From positions 181,071,411-181,135,410 of the forward strand of contig OY294068.1 in NCBI GenBank assembly GCA_958510875.1: a DNA stretch of 64,000 nt, read 5' to 3'. This DNA is from Endomychus coccineus. Taxonomy: Eukaryota > Arthropoda > Insecta > Coleoptera > Endomychidae. Positions 23,090 to 34,503 of the stretch are shown one piece after another (within the stretch, counting starts at the first letter, position 1; each line of letters starts with the position of its first letter). Below the pieces are notes generated by a model. That model saw only the letters and a program-made list of their open reading frames with translations, did not search any database and was not told where the DNA came from. The position numbers and the translations under genes are program-made.

Positions 23090-25910
23090 CAAGCACAAGC
23101 TAGAGTTCGGAAGAAAATTATCCAGAAGAAAAACTAAGCTTGGGAAAAAAATGCGACAGAATAAACAAGTATATAGGAAGACAAAAGAGTAGTGAAAGCT
23201 GGAAAGCGTTAAAATCTTTGAATCAAGAGAAGACAAAAGACCTGATATTGTCAATAACACTAGAAAAATTGGACGACTACTTCCAACAGTTGCTAACAGA
23301 AGAGCAAACTTCCAAGAAAACCAAAAGGAAGAAGAAAACATACGTACAATGGCTTCCGCCATCAGAATAACTATAGCAGAGGTAATAAAAGCATGTAAAT
23401 CATTGAAGAATAGAAAGGCATCTGAACCTGGAAACATCCCAGCAGAACTCATCAAATGTGGAACTACGAAACTATACCAAGAACTCATGATACTATTCCA
23501 GAAATGCTTGAATAGAGAGCCAACACCAGAAGAATGGAACACTGCCTTTACATCCAGTTTACACAAGAAGGAAAATAAACCAAACTGTAGACTATACAGT
23601 ATAGTGTATGGCAAGATTCTGGCAAATAAAATCGAATCAGATAGTCCAGTAAATGAAGCATTTGATTCGGCGATTTTTTGCTCATGAACCGATTTTGACG
23701 TTTAAGGGCTTGTTTGATTCGTTATGATCCCTAGATCAAAGATGGATACTTTTGATTTCTGACAAATTGTTTATATTGTTAATAAACAATAAATAGTGTT
23801 AAATAATGGCTTCATCCAGAACGATCTTTAAAAAATTGAAAACTGCAGTTTTTATTGTTTTTAATCATCTAAATGTTGATTTTCATATACCTAATTGGTA
23901 AACAAAGTGCTCTTAATGATCTAATTTGTTGATAAACTAATTGTTTATTAACAAATGCTCGAGAAAATCAAAGTTACCTAAATGTTCGATATTGGACTCG
24001 TTTTCGGATATTTTTTACTCAATAATCGCAATTTCGAATGCGAAATTACAATTAACCATTAATATAATTTATTTATTAACAAATTGTTAATTAACAATTG
24101 CTCAAAAAAATAAAAGTTATCGATATTACAGTTGTTTTCGGATATTTTTGAGTCAATAATCATGATTTCGCATGTAAAAATAAAATTTATTGTTAATATC
24201 ATTTGTTAATTAACAAATGCTTGAAAAAATCAAAATTATCTAAATGTTCGATATTGGACTCGGTTTCAGATATTTTTTACTCAATAATCGCAATTTTGAA
24301 TGCGAAATTACAATTAACCATTAAGATAATTTATTGATTAACAAATTGTTAATTACCAATTGCTCAAAAAATATAAGTTATCGATATTACAGTTGTTTTC
24401 GGATATTTTTGAGTTAATAATCATTATTTTTAATGTGAATCTCCAATTAATTGTTAATATAATTTGTTTATTAATTTATGCTCAACAAAATTAATGTTAT
24501 CTAAATGCTCGATATTACTGTCGTTTTCGGAAATTTTTTAGTCAAGAATCATGATTTTAAATGTGTAACTTGAATTTATTGTTAATAGAGTTTGTTAATT
24601 AATAAATGCTCGAAAAAATGAATTTTATCTTAATGTTCGATATTACAGTCGTTTTTTTATATTTTTTAATAAAAAATAATATTTCTTAATATAAAACTGA
24701 AATTAATTCTACAAATGCTCGAACAAAAAACGTGAAATCATGATTATTGACTCAAAAATATCCGAAAACAACTGTAATATCGATAACTTTTATTTTATTC
24801 AGCAATTGTTAATTAACAATTTGTTAATAAATAAATTATATTAATGGTTAATTGTAATTTCGCATTCAAAATTGCGATTATTGAGAAATATTGAAAAATA
24901 TCCGAAAACGAGTCCAATATCGAACATTTAGGTAACTTAGATTTTCTCGAGCATTTGTTAATAAACAATTAGTTTATCAACAAATTAGATCATTAAGAGC
25001 ACTTTGTTCACCGATTAGGTATATGAAAATCAACATTTAGATGATTAAAAACAATAAAAACTGCAGTTTTCAATTTTTTAAAGATCGTTCTGGATGAAGC
25101 CATTATTTAACACTATTTATTGTTTATTAACAATATAAACAATTTGTCAGAAATCAAAAGTGTCCATCTTTGATCCAGGGATCATAACGAATCAAACAAG
25201 CCCTTAAACGTCAAAATCGGTTCATGAGCAAAAAATCCCCGAAGTCGGGTCGATATTGGGCTTCATTTACTGGACTAAGAACACAGGGATATGTAATCAG
25301 AAGAACAAGCAGGATTTCGTACAGGAAGATACACAGTAGACCGCCTATCCTGTGTCACTCAACTACTGGAGAAGGAAACAACTTACAACCAAGAAACTCA
25401 TCTGGTGTTTGTGGACTTGAAAAAGCATACGACAGTATTCCACAAAATAAACTGTGGGGAGCATAGTAAAGAACGAACATCAGCGTAACCATAATAAAAG
25501 CGATAAGAAGCTTATATCAACAACACAATCAGTAAGGGACGTAAACAAGAAACAGAAATGGATTACTGGCGAAGAGCTGTCGGAAAATCGAGAATGGAGA
25601 GGACCACAAATGAAAGAATTCGTGAAATCATGGGAGTAACACACACTATAGTCGAGGACGTTGAAGTAAACCAACTGAGATGTTATGGTCATGTTCAAAG
25701 AATGCCGGATGAAAGACTTCCAAAACAAGGGGAATGAACACCACAAGGAAGAAGAAAGAGAGGGAGACCAAGGAAAATTTGGAGAGTGGGAGTCGACAAA
25801 GAAATCCTAGAAAGAGAGAGGGAGACGTGGAAGAAGGCCTATGGATGGACAGAGGAAAATGGAGACTGGAAATCGGAAGACGTCGGAAGACGTTTTAAAC
25901 CGACTTAGTA
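23090..25910 (+). pseudogene. RTE-type LINE reverse transcriptase relic, split by a foldback element
   Basis: Left part: KCDRINKYIGRQKSSESWKA (23140 onward), then ITIAEVIKACKSLKNRKASE, PGNIPAELIKCGTTKLYQEL, PTPEEWNTAFTSSLHKKENK, ending IESD at 23641. The foldback follows. Right part resumes near 25295 with SEEQAGFRTGRYTVDRL, then HLVFVDLEKAYDSIPQNKLW near 25403-25457, where the RT breaks off; the palm with the YADD motif is missing. The C-terminal end is at 25560-25800 with RERIREIMGVTH-like, QLRCYGHVQRMPDERLP and GRRKRGRPRKIWR. The family copies itself by target-primed reverse transcription. Internal deletion, frameshifts and insertion make this copy dead. Confidence 0.85.
23642..25277. mobile_element. 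foldback element B (TAGTCCAG ends) inserted in the RTE
   Basis: Begins TAGTCCAGTAAATGAAGC at 23642 and ends GCTTCATTTACTGGACTA at 25277 (first base of the mirrored end is G). Longer arms follow, for example TTTTTTGCTCATGAACCGAT / ATCGGTTCATGAGCAAAAAA. At least the outer several hundred bases on each side pair. The interior (about 23930-24720 and its mirror) is built of degenerate tandem repeats with a core like TCGATATTGGACTCGTTTTC. No coding sequence. Removing it with one TA restores the RTE reading into GIC..SEEQAGF, so the insertion was clean and duplicated TA. Confidence 0.88.
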
Positions 25911-25924
25911 TATATCGAATACAC

Positions 25925-26388
25925 GAGAATTGTTTCGGGTGAGTTGTACATACTCCAATAAGAATGTTGTTTAATAGTTAATAATAATTATCCATTTCAT
26001 GTCATGAATGAAATTACGTAGATATTGTTTTGCATATTACTGCTTCGTGGAATTTAGAGGAATTTAATGAAAACGAGCCAGTACAAGTCAACTCAGATAT
26101 TTTCACCAGAGAAAGGAAAGTTGTTGGCTTACTGTTTACTAGAGAGCACCAAAATGCATTATGGCATCAGATATGAAGGTAACGAGTGATCAAGGAATGG
26201 CATATGAGAAAAAGGTATCAGAAAGTTCGACCGAAAATAAATCTACTTGAGAGAATTGATTTCGAGGAAGTTCGGCAATAAAATTAACTATTAAATTTTA
26301 TTTTATAAAGTATATTAGAACATAAAAGTGTGAATGTAGTATAGGGTTATTATATATTACAAGATTGCTGGCAGAAAAAGCTAATCCC
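25925..26388. other. gene-free stretch
   Basis: AT-rich, no supported feature. Confidence 0.35.
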
Positions 26389-27041
26389 GAAAATCATGTT
26401 CCTTATAAATAATTCAGCCGAAATCGGTATCTGAAATGTTCTAAGATCTTATGGAATAAGTTCCAGGGATTATTCGAAATTTTTGAAATTTTCGAATTTT
26501 CAAGATTTCAAAGGGGTAGGGTATGGAAAAAATGTGATTTTGATCGGTCTTATCGATTTAGATGAATCTGCGTTGAAATACTTTCTTAAAGATGAGGAAT
26601 TCAATTCCGTTCTCAATTTTACCCTTAGATGACGACTAACCGAGTTACAACATTGGGTAGTTTTTTTTTATTATACACCTGAAAACCATGTTCCCTATAA
26701 ATAATACCCCCGAAATCGGTATCTGCAATGTTCTAAGATCCCAGAGAATTAGTTCCCGGGGTTATTCGGAATTTTTGGAAATTTCGAATTTTTGAAGATT
26801 TTCAAAGGGGTTGGTATGGAAAAAATGTAATTTTGGTCAGTCTCATTGATTTGGATGAATCTGCGTTGAAATCCGTTCTTGAATTTGAGGAATTCGATTC
26901 CGTTTTCAATTTTACCCTTAGATGACGAATAACCGAGTTACAGCATTCCGGAAACCTAAATTTAGGTAATTTTCTTTATTATCATATACCTGAAGACCAA
27001 GTTCCCTATAAATAATTCCCCCGAAATCGGTATCTGAAATT
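26389..27041. repeat. tandem repeat, about 2.2 units of 292-311 bp
   Basis: Units begin at 26389, 26681 and 26992 with GAAAATCATGTTCC, GAAAACCATGTTCC and GAAGACCAAGTTCC. Shared internal blocks include CCGAAATCGGTATCTG, GATGAATCTGCGTTGAAAT, TTTTACCCTTAGATGACGA and ACCGAGTTACA. The second unit has an extra stretch (AAACCTAAATTTAGGTAATT) that accounts for its greater length. No coding potential. It may be satellite DNA or the core of a larger element. Confidence 0.85.
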
Positions 27042-27505
27042 TGTGTATCTACATAGGTACCGCTTTTGTATATTTAATCATTCCTAATAGTAGACTCCGA
27101 TAAATTGACGGTGCAATAAAAACCTTGATGAGAATGCAGGATTGTAATTAAAATTACTGTTACATGGTAAATATATTATGTTATGCACATCACAAATTAC
27201 TACTTTTATCAATGTTGGTGCAATTAGCATAATTTTTTTATTCTGACTATCATTCATACAACTTCCGATTGCAATCAATACGTTAACTACTGAGATGAAC
27301 GTAATTGTGTGAATTTTATTGTATGGAATCATTCTTTGAAAATATATTACACTACTCAATAACTATATTAATAAAGGTTCATCTTTTGGGATTGTAGTTG
27401 AATCTTCAACATTCTTATCAACAGTCTATTATGTAACAATATGTGGTAGAATTTGGCCAGATGTTTTGGGCTGAAAACTAAAGATGAATTAGGTTCCTTT
27501 CAGTC
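27042..27505. other. gene-free stretch
   Basis: Minus-strand frame 27359-27084 has no recognisable domain. Nothing else was seen. Confidence 0.35.
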
Positions 27506-28344
27506 TTCATAAAATAACGGGAATTTTTAAATTTCGCGGGTTTGTCCGATTGTCAAAAAAATTTTATTATGTTGGTATATACGCCCCTGAAGTATGATAA
27601 AATTTGCAGCTGTATCCATTGTTTACTTTGTCTGTTGCAGCCGCTAAGGTTAGACTTCTCATGAGCTCGGCGTTTTCGTTTGTTAAAAGAAATGGATCAA
27701 AGAATTTGAATCAAATTTTGCGTAAAAAATGAAATAAAGTGTAACAGAGTATGTGAAATGTTAACAAAGGCTTATGGGGAGTCTGCTATGAGTAAAAAAG
27801 AGCTTACGAGTGGTATAAGCGTTTCCAAGATGGCCGTGAAGACATTGAAGATGACGAACCCCCCGGACGCCCCAGCACATCAACAACCGATGAAAACGTG
27901 GAAAATGTGAAAGAAATGGTTATGAACGGTCGCCGAATCATAATCGGAGAAGTCGCTGATGATGTTGGCATATTGATTGGCGCATGCCATGACATTTTTC
28001 GAAGTTTTGCGTATGAAACTTCATTGCTTGTTCGTGAATTTTTGGCCAAAAACAATACTGTAACAATGGTCCCAGCGTCCATATTCGCCAGACATGGCTC
28101 CTTGTGACTTTTTCCTATTTCCAAAAATAGAGACAACCTTAAAGAGCCGTCGGTTTAGAAGCATAGATGACATTAAAAGCTCATCGCTGAAAGAGCTAAA
28201 GGCTACCCCAAAGATCGAGTTTGAGAAGTGTTTCGAGGATTGGAAGAATCGCTGACACAAGTGCGACAACATTAATGTAGACGAATGGATGATAATTTTT
28301 TTCAAAAAACTAAAATTCCCGTTATTTTCTGAACACACCTCGTA
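27506..28344 (+). mobile_element. mariner of a second family, internally deleted
   Basis: The inner part of the terminal inverted repeats is clear: AAAATAACGGGAATTTTTAA near 27511 and AAAATTCCCGTTATTTTCTG near 28312-28331. The right outermost bases (ACACACCTCGTA) are the usual end of the irritans-like mariners, while the left outermost bases have diverged. The ends are unlike those of the mariner at 177-2768, so a separate family. It is about 840 bp, with the middle of the transposase missing. Confidence 0.82.
27692..28255 (+). pseudogene. mariner transposase relic (irritans-like)
   Basis: The N-terminal helix-turn-helix region is well preserved: MDQRI, FCVKNEIKCNRVCEMLTKAY, WYKRFQDGREDIEDDEPPGR, then PSTSTTDENVENVKEMVMNG and RRIIIGEVADDVGI (27840-28000). 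It then jumps to ETSLLVREFLAKNNTVTM (28015-28070), which belongs just before the third catalytic Asp, so the central domain is deleted. Past a frameshift the tail KELKATPKIEFEKCFEDWK is recognisable at 28190-28250. Catalytic residues are missing. Confidence 0.82.
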
Positions 28345-29140
28345 ATACTAAACATTCTTCGCCGCTTTGAACTGGAGGTTTACTCGCAATATTAGGGAGA
28401 TATTTTTCTAAACGATTAGCTACCGCTATTTTCAAACTTCCAATGTGATCCATTCAAAGTATTAGTCTGCTGTTAAACAATTAATGACTTAGATGTGATT
28501 GACTGTTGGGTACTAAAATTTTGATATCAGAACTACTATAACATACTAATAATGAAGTATTCATACGAGGATAGTTAATAATTTTTTATTGTCTATGTGT
28601 CGACTTTTGCTGATAGTTATTACTATGTTTGGTGTGCAACATCGATCAACGACCAAACCAATTTTTTAAAGAGTTTTACATTAATGAAAGCTAAACATAA
28701 CTCTCAATATAAACAGGCAAGGCTAAGCAATCACTCATTTCCGATTATACACAATATTTTTACGAGAATGGTTCAGGGAGGGACTGGCCCGGAGGTAAGG
28801 GGGCAAAATCTAACCGAGTCCAGCTACGCGTACGGGCCTCTGTAGGAGACTCTCTAATTTCATCTGTGCATGACTAGCCTCTGGTACAAAGGTAAATCAA
28901 TTAAGTGGCGGAAGACCCTATGCTCATATTTCAAACCTGTGTATCAGACAGCAGACAGCTGTGATTTGGAAGCAATATATGTATTCGGATAAGTGAATCA
29001 TTTAGCCACCATCTTTAGTGAATCGTACAAGAGATTGCGGTTTCTTTGGTACGATGGAGTAGTTCGATTTCCTAAAGAAAAGGCTGCTGGTTCGCGAAAA
29101 AGATCTTGTGTTGATGTTTGCAGGTGAAATTATCTGTATC
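28345..29140. other. gene-free stretch
   Basis: The open frame 28597-28845 shows no domain. A GGGAGGGACTGGCCCGG motif at 28775-28791 resembles some hAT element starts but no matching end was found. Confidence 0.35.
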
Positions 29141-29148
29141 CCATCGTT

Positions 29149-29403
29149 TTGTTTACGCTGGAAAAAATAATGAATGCTAATAATTTTGATTTCAAAACCA
29201 GTTCTGATGCAGTATCACTTCGTGACAAATTACTTCAGTATAAAACTATTTTAACTGCCCTCGTCTCCCTTAGGGTTTCAACGTCAATGTATCTGCAAGC
29301 GGAAATTTTGGATTTGCTTTTCGCTTGGAAAATGGTTGAACAAAGTAAGCAGAAAGATGAGAATACGACGATGGATAAGATTTTTACTGATACCATTGAT
29401 TAA
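29149..29403 (+). pseudogene. possible hAT transposase fragment
   Basis: An 84-codon frame reads FTLEKIMNANNFDFKTSSDA, VSLRDKLLQYKTILTALVSL and STSMYLQAEILDLLFAWKMV. The pattern of an LRDxLxQYKT block followed by SxYLQxExLDLLxAWxMVE is reminiscent of the middle region of ZMYM1-like hAT transposases. This is from memory of the family and is tentative. No flanking ends were identified. Confidence 0.3.
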
Positions 29404-29608
29404 TATAGACAATGCTGATACTATTAACTTCATTGTATCCATGAAATGAAAAATCTATGCTTTGAATATTGACACAATTATAGAAAATAATTTTCCAAAA
29501 TCACGTCACCAAAAGAAAAAAAGACTGTGAGCAAGGTAATGATGAATAAACCTCCGGATCATACGATTTGTTATCGAGCGGAAGTATTTAAGGCGATCAA
29601 CGACAAAA

Positions 29609-29850
29609 TCAGCGTTGCCTTAGATGAGAAATTTTCCCAAAAAAAAAGAACTTATTCTTATTAGTTGTATATAGTATATTGCCACATTTCTTCAGAATGT
29701 TTGTCAACTCAGGGGTTGGGGTATTTCTAAATAGTGAGACAACATCAAATGACACGAGATTATCACCAGGTTCAAGTTTTAAGCAATTATTTCCAAGCAA
29801 ATTTTTTTGCAGACAAACTTGGTACGGCTTGGAAGCTGCTAAATTCCTAG
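29609..29850 (-). pseudogene. Penelope-like retroelement RT fragment
   Basis: The minus-strand frame from 29800 reads MLGNNCLKLEPGDNLVSFDV, VSLFRNTPTPELTNILKK. The motif PGD.LVSFDVVSLF(T/R)N.P is the first catalytic-Asp block of Penelope-like RTs. Only this block remains; upstream sequence up to about 29850 gives shifted-frame residues of the same region, and nothing resembling the GIY-YIG endonuclease follows. Confidence 0.65.
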
Positions 29851-29868
29851 GCTAACCATTTCCTATAT

Positions 29869-30160
29869 TATACAGTGTGTCCACGTTAAGGATTTACCAT
29901 CCTTGTAACTTTTGTAATTTTTCGCGGATTTTGATAAACTTTTTTTTGTTAGGTTGGTATTCAAAATGTGCATTAAACTAATGGATAACTTCAGTTTTGA
30001 GTTGTAATCATGGCCACCTACGACCACTTTTATTGGCTTAAGTTTCAAAAAGTATTATTAGGGTATTTTTTAGAGAAAAACAGATGACGGATTCTCTTTT
30101 AGGATAACGTTAAACTTATCTGTGCTGATTTTCAGTGTTCTAAAATACAGTGTGTCCAAG
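29869..30160. other. stretch bracketed by two ACAGTGTGTCCA motifs
   Basis: ATACAGTGTGTCCA-like sequence occurs near 29870 and near 30149 in the same orientation, with non-coding DNA between. Such motifs often form the ends of insect inverted-repeat elements, but here both point the same way, so these may be two broken elements. No target duplication was found. Confidence 0.3.
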
Positions 30161-30544
30161 AAAAAAAAAATTTACTTTTATCGAAACTATTATAAATTAT
30201 TAAGCAATTTTATCGTTAAATGAACAAATGAGAAATTTGTAAGAAAGTTGAATTTTTGCAATTCCCACTAATCCATCAAATTCCCCCAAACACTTGTCAA
30301 TTCGTTGCCGATTTTCCTTATCACATTTCTTAACTGCTGTCGAGTTATACTGTGATGATTATACTTCGCTGATGCTATCACATAGATCTAGGTACAACAA
30401 AATTTAATTTACCTAATAAGTAACTGTGGTCAATATTATTATTGTGCTCCTTATTCTTCTTCTCAGTTCAAATGTCAGACAATCAAAAGTAGATAATAAT
30501 AATGATTGATGGTTAAAACCTCTTCTAGGAAAGATATTGAAAGT

Positions 30545-32165
30545 TCTAAACCAGATATATTTCAAATATTTCCGTTGAATGCTCTCAATTAGTATAATTT
30601 GGAATTTACGCTAAGGTTTCCAGATGAGCGAGTCGTATTCCGGTTTTGGTCTAATCAATGAATTGAATAGTGTTTGTAGTACCTCCAAATTGTTGAAACA
30701 TTTGGAATGCCTAAGTACAAACCCTAAAATTATATTAGCTTTAGCATACATATCACTTATAAATAGATTAAAACTGAAGTGATGATCGTATAGATCGTCT
30801 TTGACTGGAGTACTACGAGAAATGATTACTGAATCTAAAAGATAATCGAAGGAAACAGGATAGACTTTACGACTGAAGCTAACAACACAACATTTACTAA
30901 TATTTAGACTTATTGTTGGCGCACCATTCAAAAATATTTTTCAGATCATTTTGTAGTGCATATCAGTTATCTATGGTCTTTATTTCTGAAAATTTCAAGT
31001 TATCAGCTGAAATTAGTTTCAAGCCGATTATGGTTTCAGCCAAATCATTAATAAATATCAGGAACAGTAGAGGACCTAGGTTTGAGCCTCGAGGCACAAC
31101 GGATTTGGCGATAAATGAATTCGATCTTTGATCGTCATATTACACAAGTTGCGATCTATCGATGAAGTATGAGCAAAAACGCTACTAAGGAGATAATAAA
31201 CCCAATGGATTTGAGCTTGCCTAGAAGAATAGTGTGATCAAGTTTATCAAAAGCCTTCGAAAGATCTGTATGTACTACGTCAACCTCTCCTTGGTTGTCA
31301 AGAGCAACAGAAATATAAGTGTTCAAACAAGTAAGATTCGTAACAGTAGATCTCTTTTGGACAAATCCATGTTGGTATGGTGATATCATATGTGAGAAAG
31401 TAGTGTAAATGCGTTGATACAAACACATCTCAAATACCTTAGATAAGTTAGACAATATAGCAATTGGACGATAGTTGAGTATAAACCAACATCACCAGAC
31501 TTGTGAACGGGAATAATCTTTGCTTTTTTCCTAACATTAGGAAATTTATTGGATTTCAAACTGAGATTGAACAAAATTTGTAGTGGGACAACAAACACAG
31601 GAGCTCAATCTTTTATCAAGAAGTTTGGTATTTGATCATTACAGAGGTGTATTTATTCTTAAGGTTTTTAATAGCAGTTACAAATTCTGATTGACTTATT
31701 GATACAATATTTTAAAATGATGAGTTAATGTTGGTCAAATCTGAAATATTGCTGAAATCGTTATCGTTATTAGGTTCAGAGTACACACTGGCAAATAATG
31801 TTCCAAATGCTCCAACAATTTCTTTGGAATCATTTAATAGTGTTTCAATAAAACGTCTAGAACCAGGAATTCTAGTCGTGCCTTTTTTCATTCATAAAGA
31901 TCCAAAAACTTTTTGTATCACAAGTAATGGAGTTACCGATTTTCTCTAAATAGAGATTGTAAGCTTCTTTTATTCGAACCTTGGTTAAAGATCTCAGTTG
32001 CTCAAACTCTCCAAGATTCTGACGAGACTTATGTTTTAAATACCTAATTCTAGCATTATTTCTATGTTTTATTAGATCGATGATAGACCTGTCAAGCCAT
32101 GTTGGATGGCCACGTTTCTTATTTTGAAATGATGGTACATTTGCATCAAATACAGAGTATAACAT
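30545..32165 (-). pseudogene. Jockey-like LINE ORF2 relic
   Basis: Read from 32165 downward. A linker before the RT contains GHPTWLDRSIIDLIKHRNNA and FEQLRSLTKVRIKEAYNLYL. An early RT block around 31598-31400 has PLQILFNLSLKSNKFPNVRK and KAKIIPVHKSGD. At 31455-31160 come SNLSKVFEMCLYQRIYTTFS, HGFVQKRSTVTNLTCLNTYI and VHTDLSKAFDKLDHTILLGK. At 31100-30920, PRGSNLGPLLFLIFINDLAE then IGLKLISADNLKFS, where the catalytic YADD is decayed to SADN. A post-RT part with LFNSLIRPKPEYDSLIW ends near 30611. Frameshifts separate the blocks. It lacks its 5' ORF. Confidence 0.85.
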
Positions 32166-32169
32166 ACTA

Positions 32170-33560
32170 TAATTCTACATAAGTAGAAATTATAAGTTTC
32201 CTTTATTCGAAGTTTGGTTAAAGATTTCAGTTGCTAGTTGTGGCATTAAATTTATATTTAAATTTAACGCATTTAAGTAAAGGGGTTCTTGAAATCTGTT
32301 CAATCATTCAGTATGGTATTTACAGAATGGTTATAATCCACTTTGTTACATAATTACAATGGAATTTCCTTTATCTGCTATTGGATGTACTTTTAAATGA
32401 TTTATCAAGAATCTTCGTGCACTTACGAATAATAACTTCACCTTGAATGTGTAGAGACCTAGTCGTATTTTTGATAGTATTAATTAAATCCTCCATAGGT
32501 AATTTCTTAGAATCAATCGCAATATTCAGACCGTTATTTAACAAACTCTCTTCACTTTACATTGGAGCATAGATTTTAGGGAAGTATATTATAGCAAACC
32601 CAAATTTATATGTGCAAGTCATCAAACGGAAATTAAAACATTTTATATATAGGGGAGATTTTATGATCATTACGCTTTTATATTCCAAATAAGCTTTAAA
32701 AGCTGCGGTGTCCATCATTATACCTTCAATGGATAGTTAAGTTGTAACTGGACAACCTCGAAAGGCATTCAAAAACTATTTGATCCACCGCAAACAAGTG
32801 AATTCGAGAATAATGTGCTGAATAAAACTTTCAGTGAATACTATCGAACTCTTAACAAATAAATAGAGGATTTGCTATGATAAATCTCTCCATGATAAAT
32901 TTACTTTGTCACACTAAATACGATGTAGTTGGTATGTGAATGGGGGAGACGCGGAACAACTAAAATAAATTTGGGATTTGAACGGAGTTAGGGCATGCCT
33001 TGGGCTTGTTTCTTTCCTTCGTGAGAGCGTTGCGACGTCGTACGTGGCATGAATTTCAATTGACTTGTCGGGACGTCAGTTGTTTGGATTCATTATACAA
33101 TAGGTGCAGAAAGTTTGAAACAGATCGCGGAAGCTGTACGTCGTGTTTTGTCAACTTTACTCAAAATTCATAGTTTAAAATTACATCCAGCTTCATTACA
33201 TTCCTTTGTTAGGTAAAAAAGTATGCATGAGATATCATTAGACATCTCAACCAGAACTAAAAGTTGTACTTTAAGATTACATTCACATCCTGTTTTATCG
33301 ATAAACAAATATATCATGTGCAGTATGTGCTTCTCAACATTGAGTGTATATTTTTCCAATTATAGTAGCTCAGAAAACAAGAATTTTAACATTATAAAAA
33401 CATTTTTAACTTTTATTTGAATGATTTCATGATTACAGTGTACCTACGTGCCAACTTTATGAAGGCAAAATCCAATTGTTTTGCCTATTATGCAGCAAAC
33501 ATTGGATCAATCATCATATTATAAAATTTAATTATATTATAATAATCATATTATAAATTT
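32170..33560. other. gene-free stretch
   Basis: No supported coding sequence. The interval 32935-33130 is somewhat richer in CpG (GCGACGTCGTACG), which could mark a promoter, but no transcript structure is visible. Confidence 0.4.
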
Positions 33561-33561
33561 A

Positions 33562-34503
33562 ATATTCCGTGAGTCAGTTTTTTGTAGACAAACTTCAACA
33601 GGAGATAGAACAGATGTTTTTAAGGAGAAAGTTCCTTTAAACATATGTCGTAGAAGGCTTCGTTTTCGAGATACATTGAAATTGAAAAAAAAATTTCGTT
33701 TTTTGCAAATATCTCCGGAACCGTTTATCGTAGAGGAAACAGCTTTTGTGAGCATTTTCTACTCATAGTAAGCTATGTTCTGTGCGGTAAAAAAAATTTT
33801 TAAGTCATAATTGGTGAAGATTTTGAAGGGGTAGTGGGTGTTTTTCTCCCCAACTTCTACGCCACTGAAAAAAGTACGGTTTTCAGACAACCATTTGAAC
33901 CGACAATGTTTTCTACACAAAACAGATACTCTTGGTCATAAGCTCTAAAGTTGACCGTTTTCGAGAAAAATTGACTTTTATGTTGAAAAACATGGTCAAT
34001 CCTTTGGTTTTGTTACTTGTTCTAACGTTTCAATAAATTTTGTTTAATTAGTAAGAATTGACCATGTTTTTCAACATAAAAGTTAATTTTTCTCAAAAAC
34101 GGTCAACTTTAGAGCTTATGACCAAGAGTATCTTTTTTGTGTAGAAAATATTGGCGGTTCAAATGGTTGTCTCAAAACCGTACTTTTTCTAGTGGCGTAG
34201 ACGTTGCGGAGAAAACCACCCACTACCCCTTCAAAATCTTCACTAATTAATAGTAAAAAAAATTTTGTTATCGCACAGAACATAGCTTACTATGAGTAGA
34301 AAATGCTTACAAAGCTGTTTCTTATACGATAAACGGTTCCGGAGATATTCGCAAAAAACGAAATTTTTTTTTTCAATTTCAACACCCTGTATCTCGAAAA
34401 TGAAGCCTTCTACGACATATGTTTATGAGAATTTTTCTTCTTAAAAACACTTGTTCTATCTCCTGTTGCAGTTTGTCTACGAAAAACTGACTCACCCTGT
34501 ATA
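33562..34503. mobile_element. foldback element C (GTGAGTCAG ends)
   Basis: The left arm starts near CCGTGAGTCAGTTTTTTGTA, and the right arm ends with the complement, CGAAAAACTGACTCACCCTG, then TATA. Arms pair through nearly the whole element: CATATGTCGTAGAAGGCTTC near 33642 pairs with GAAGCCTTCTACGACATATG near 34402, and the centre is near 34030. No coding sequence. Its ends differ from the TAGTCCAG family. It abuts the LINE at 34504. Confidence 0.85.

Noticed and set aside
23081..23614. Minus-strand 177-codon open frame
   Set aside because: It is the antisense shadow of the RTE reverse transcriptase relic read on the plus strand.
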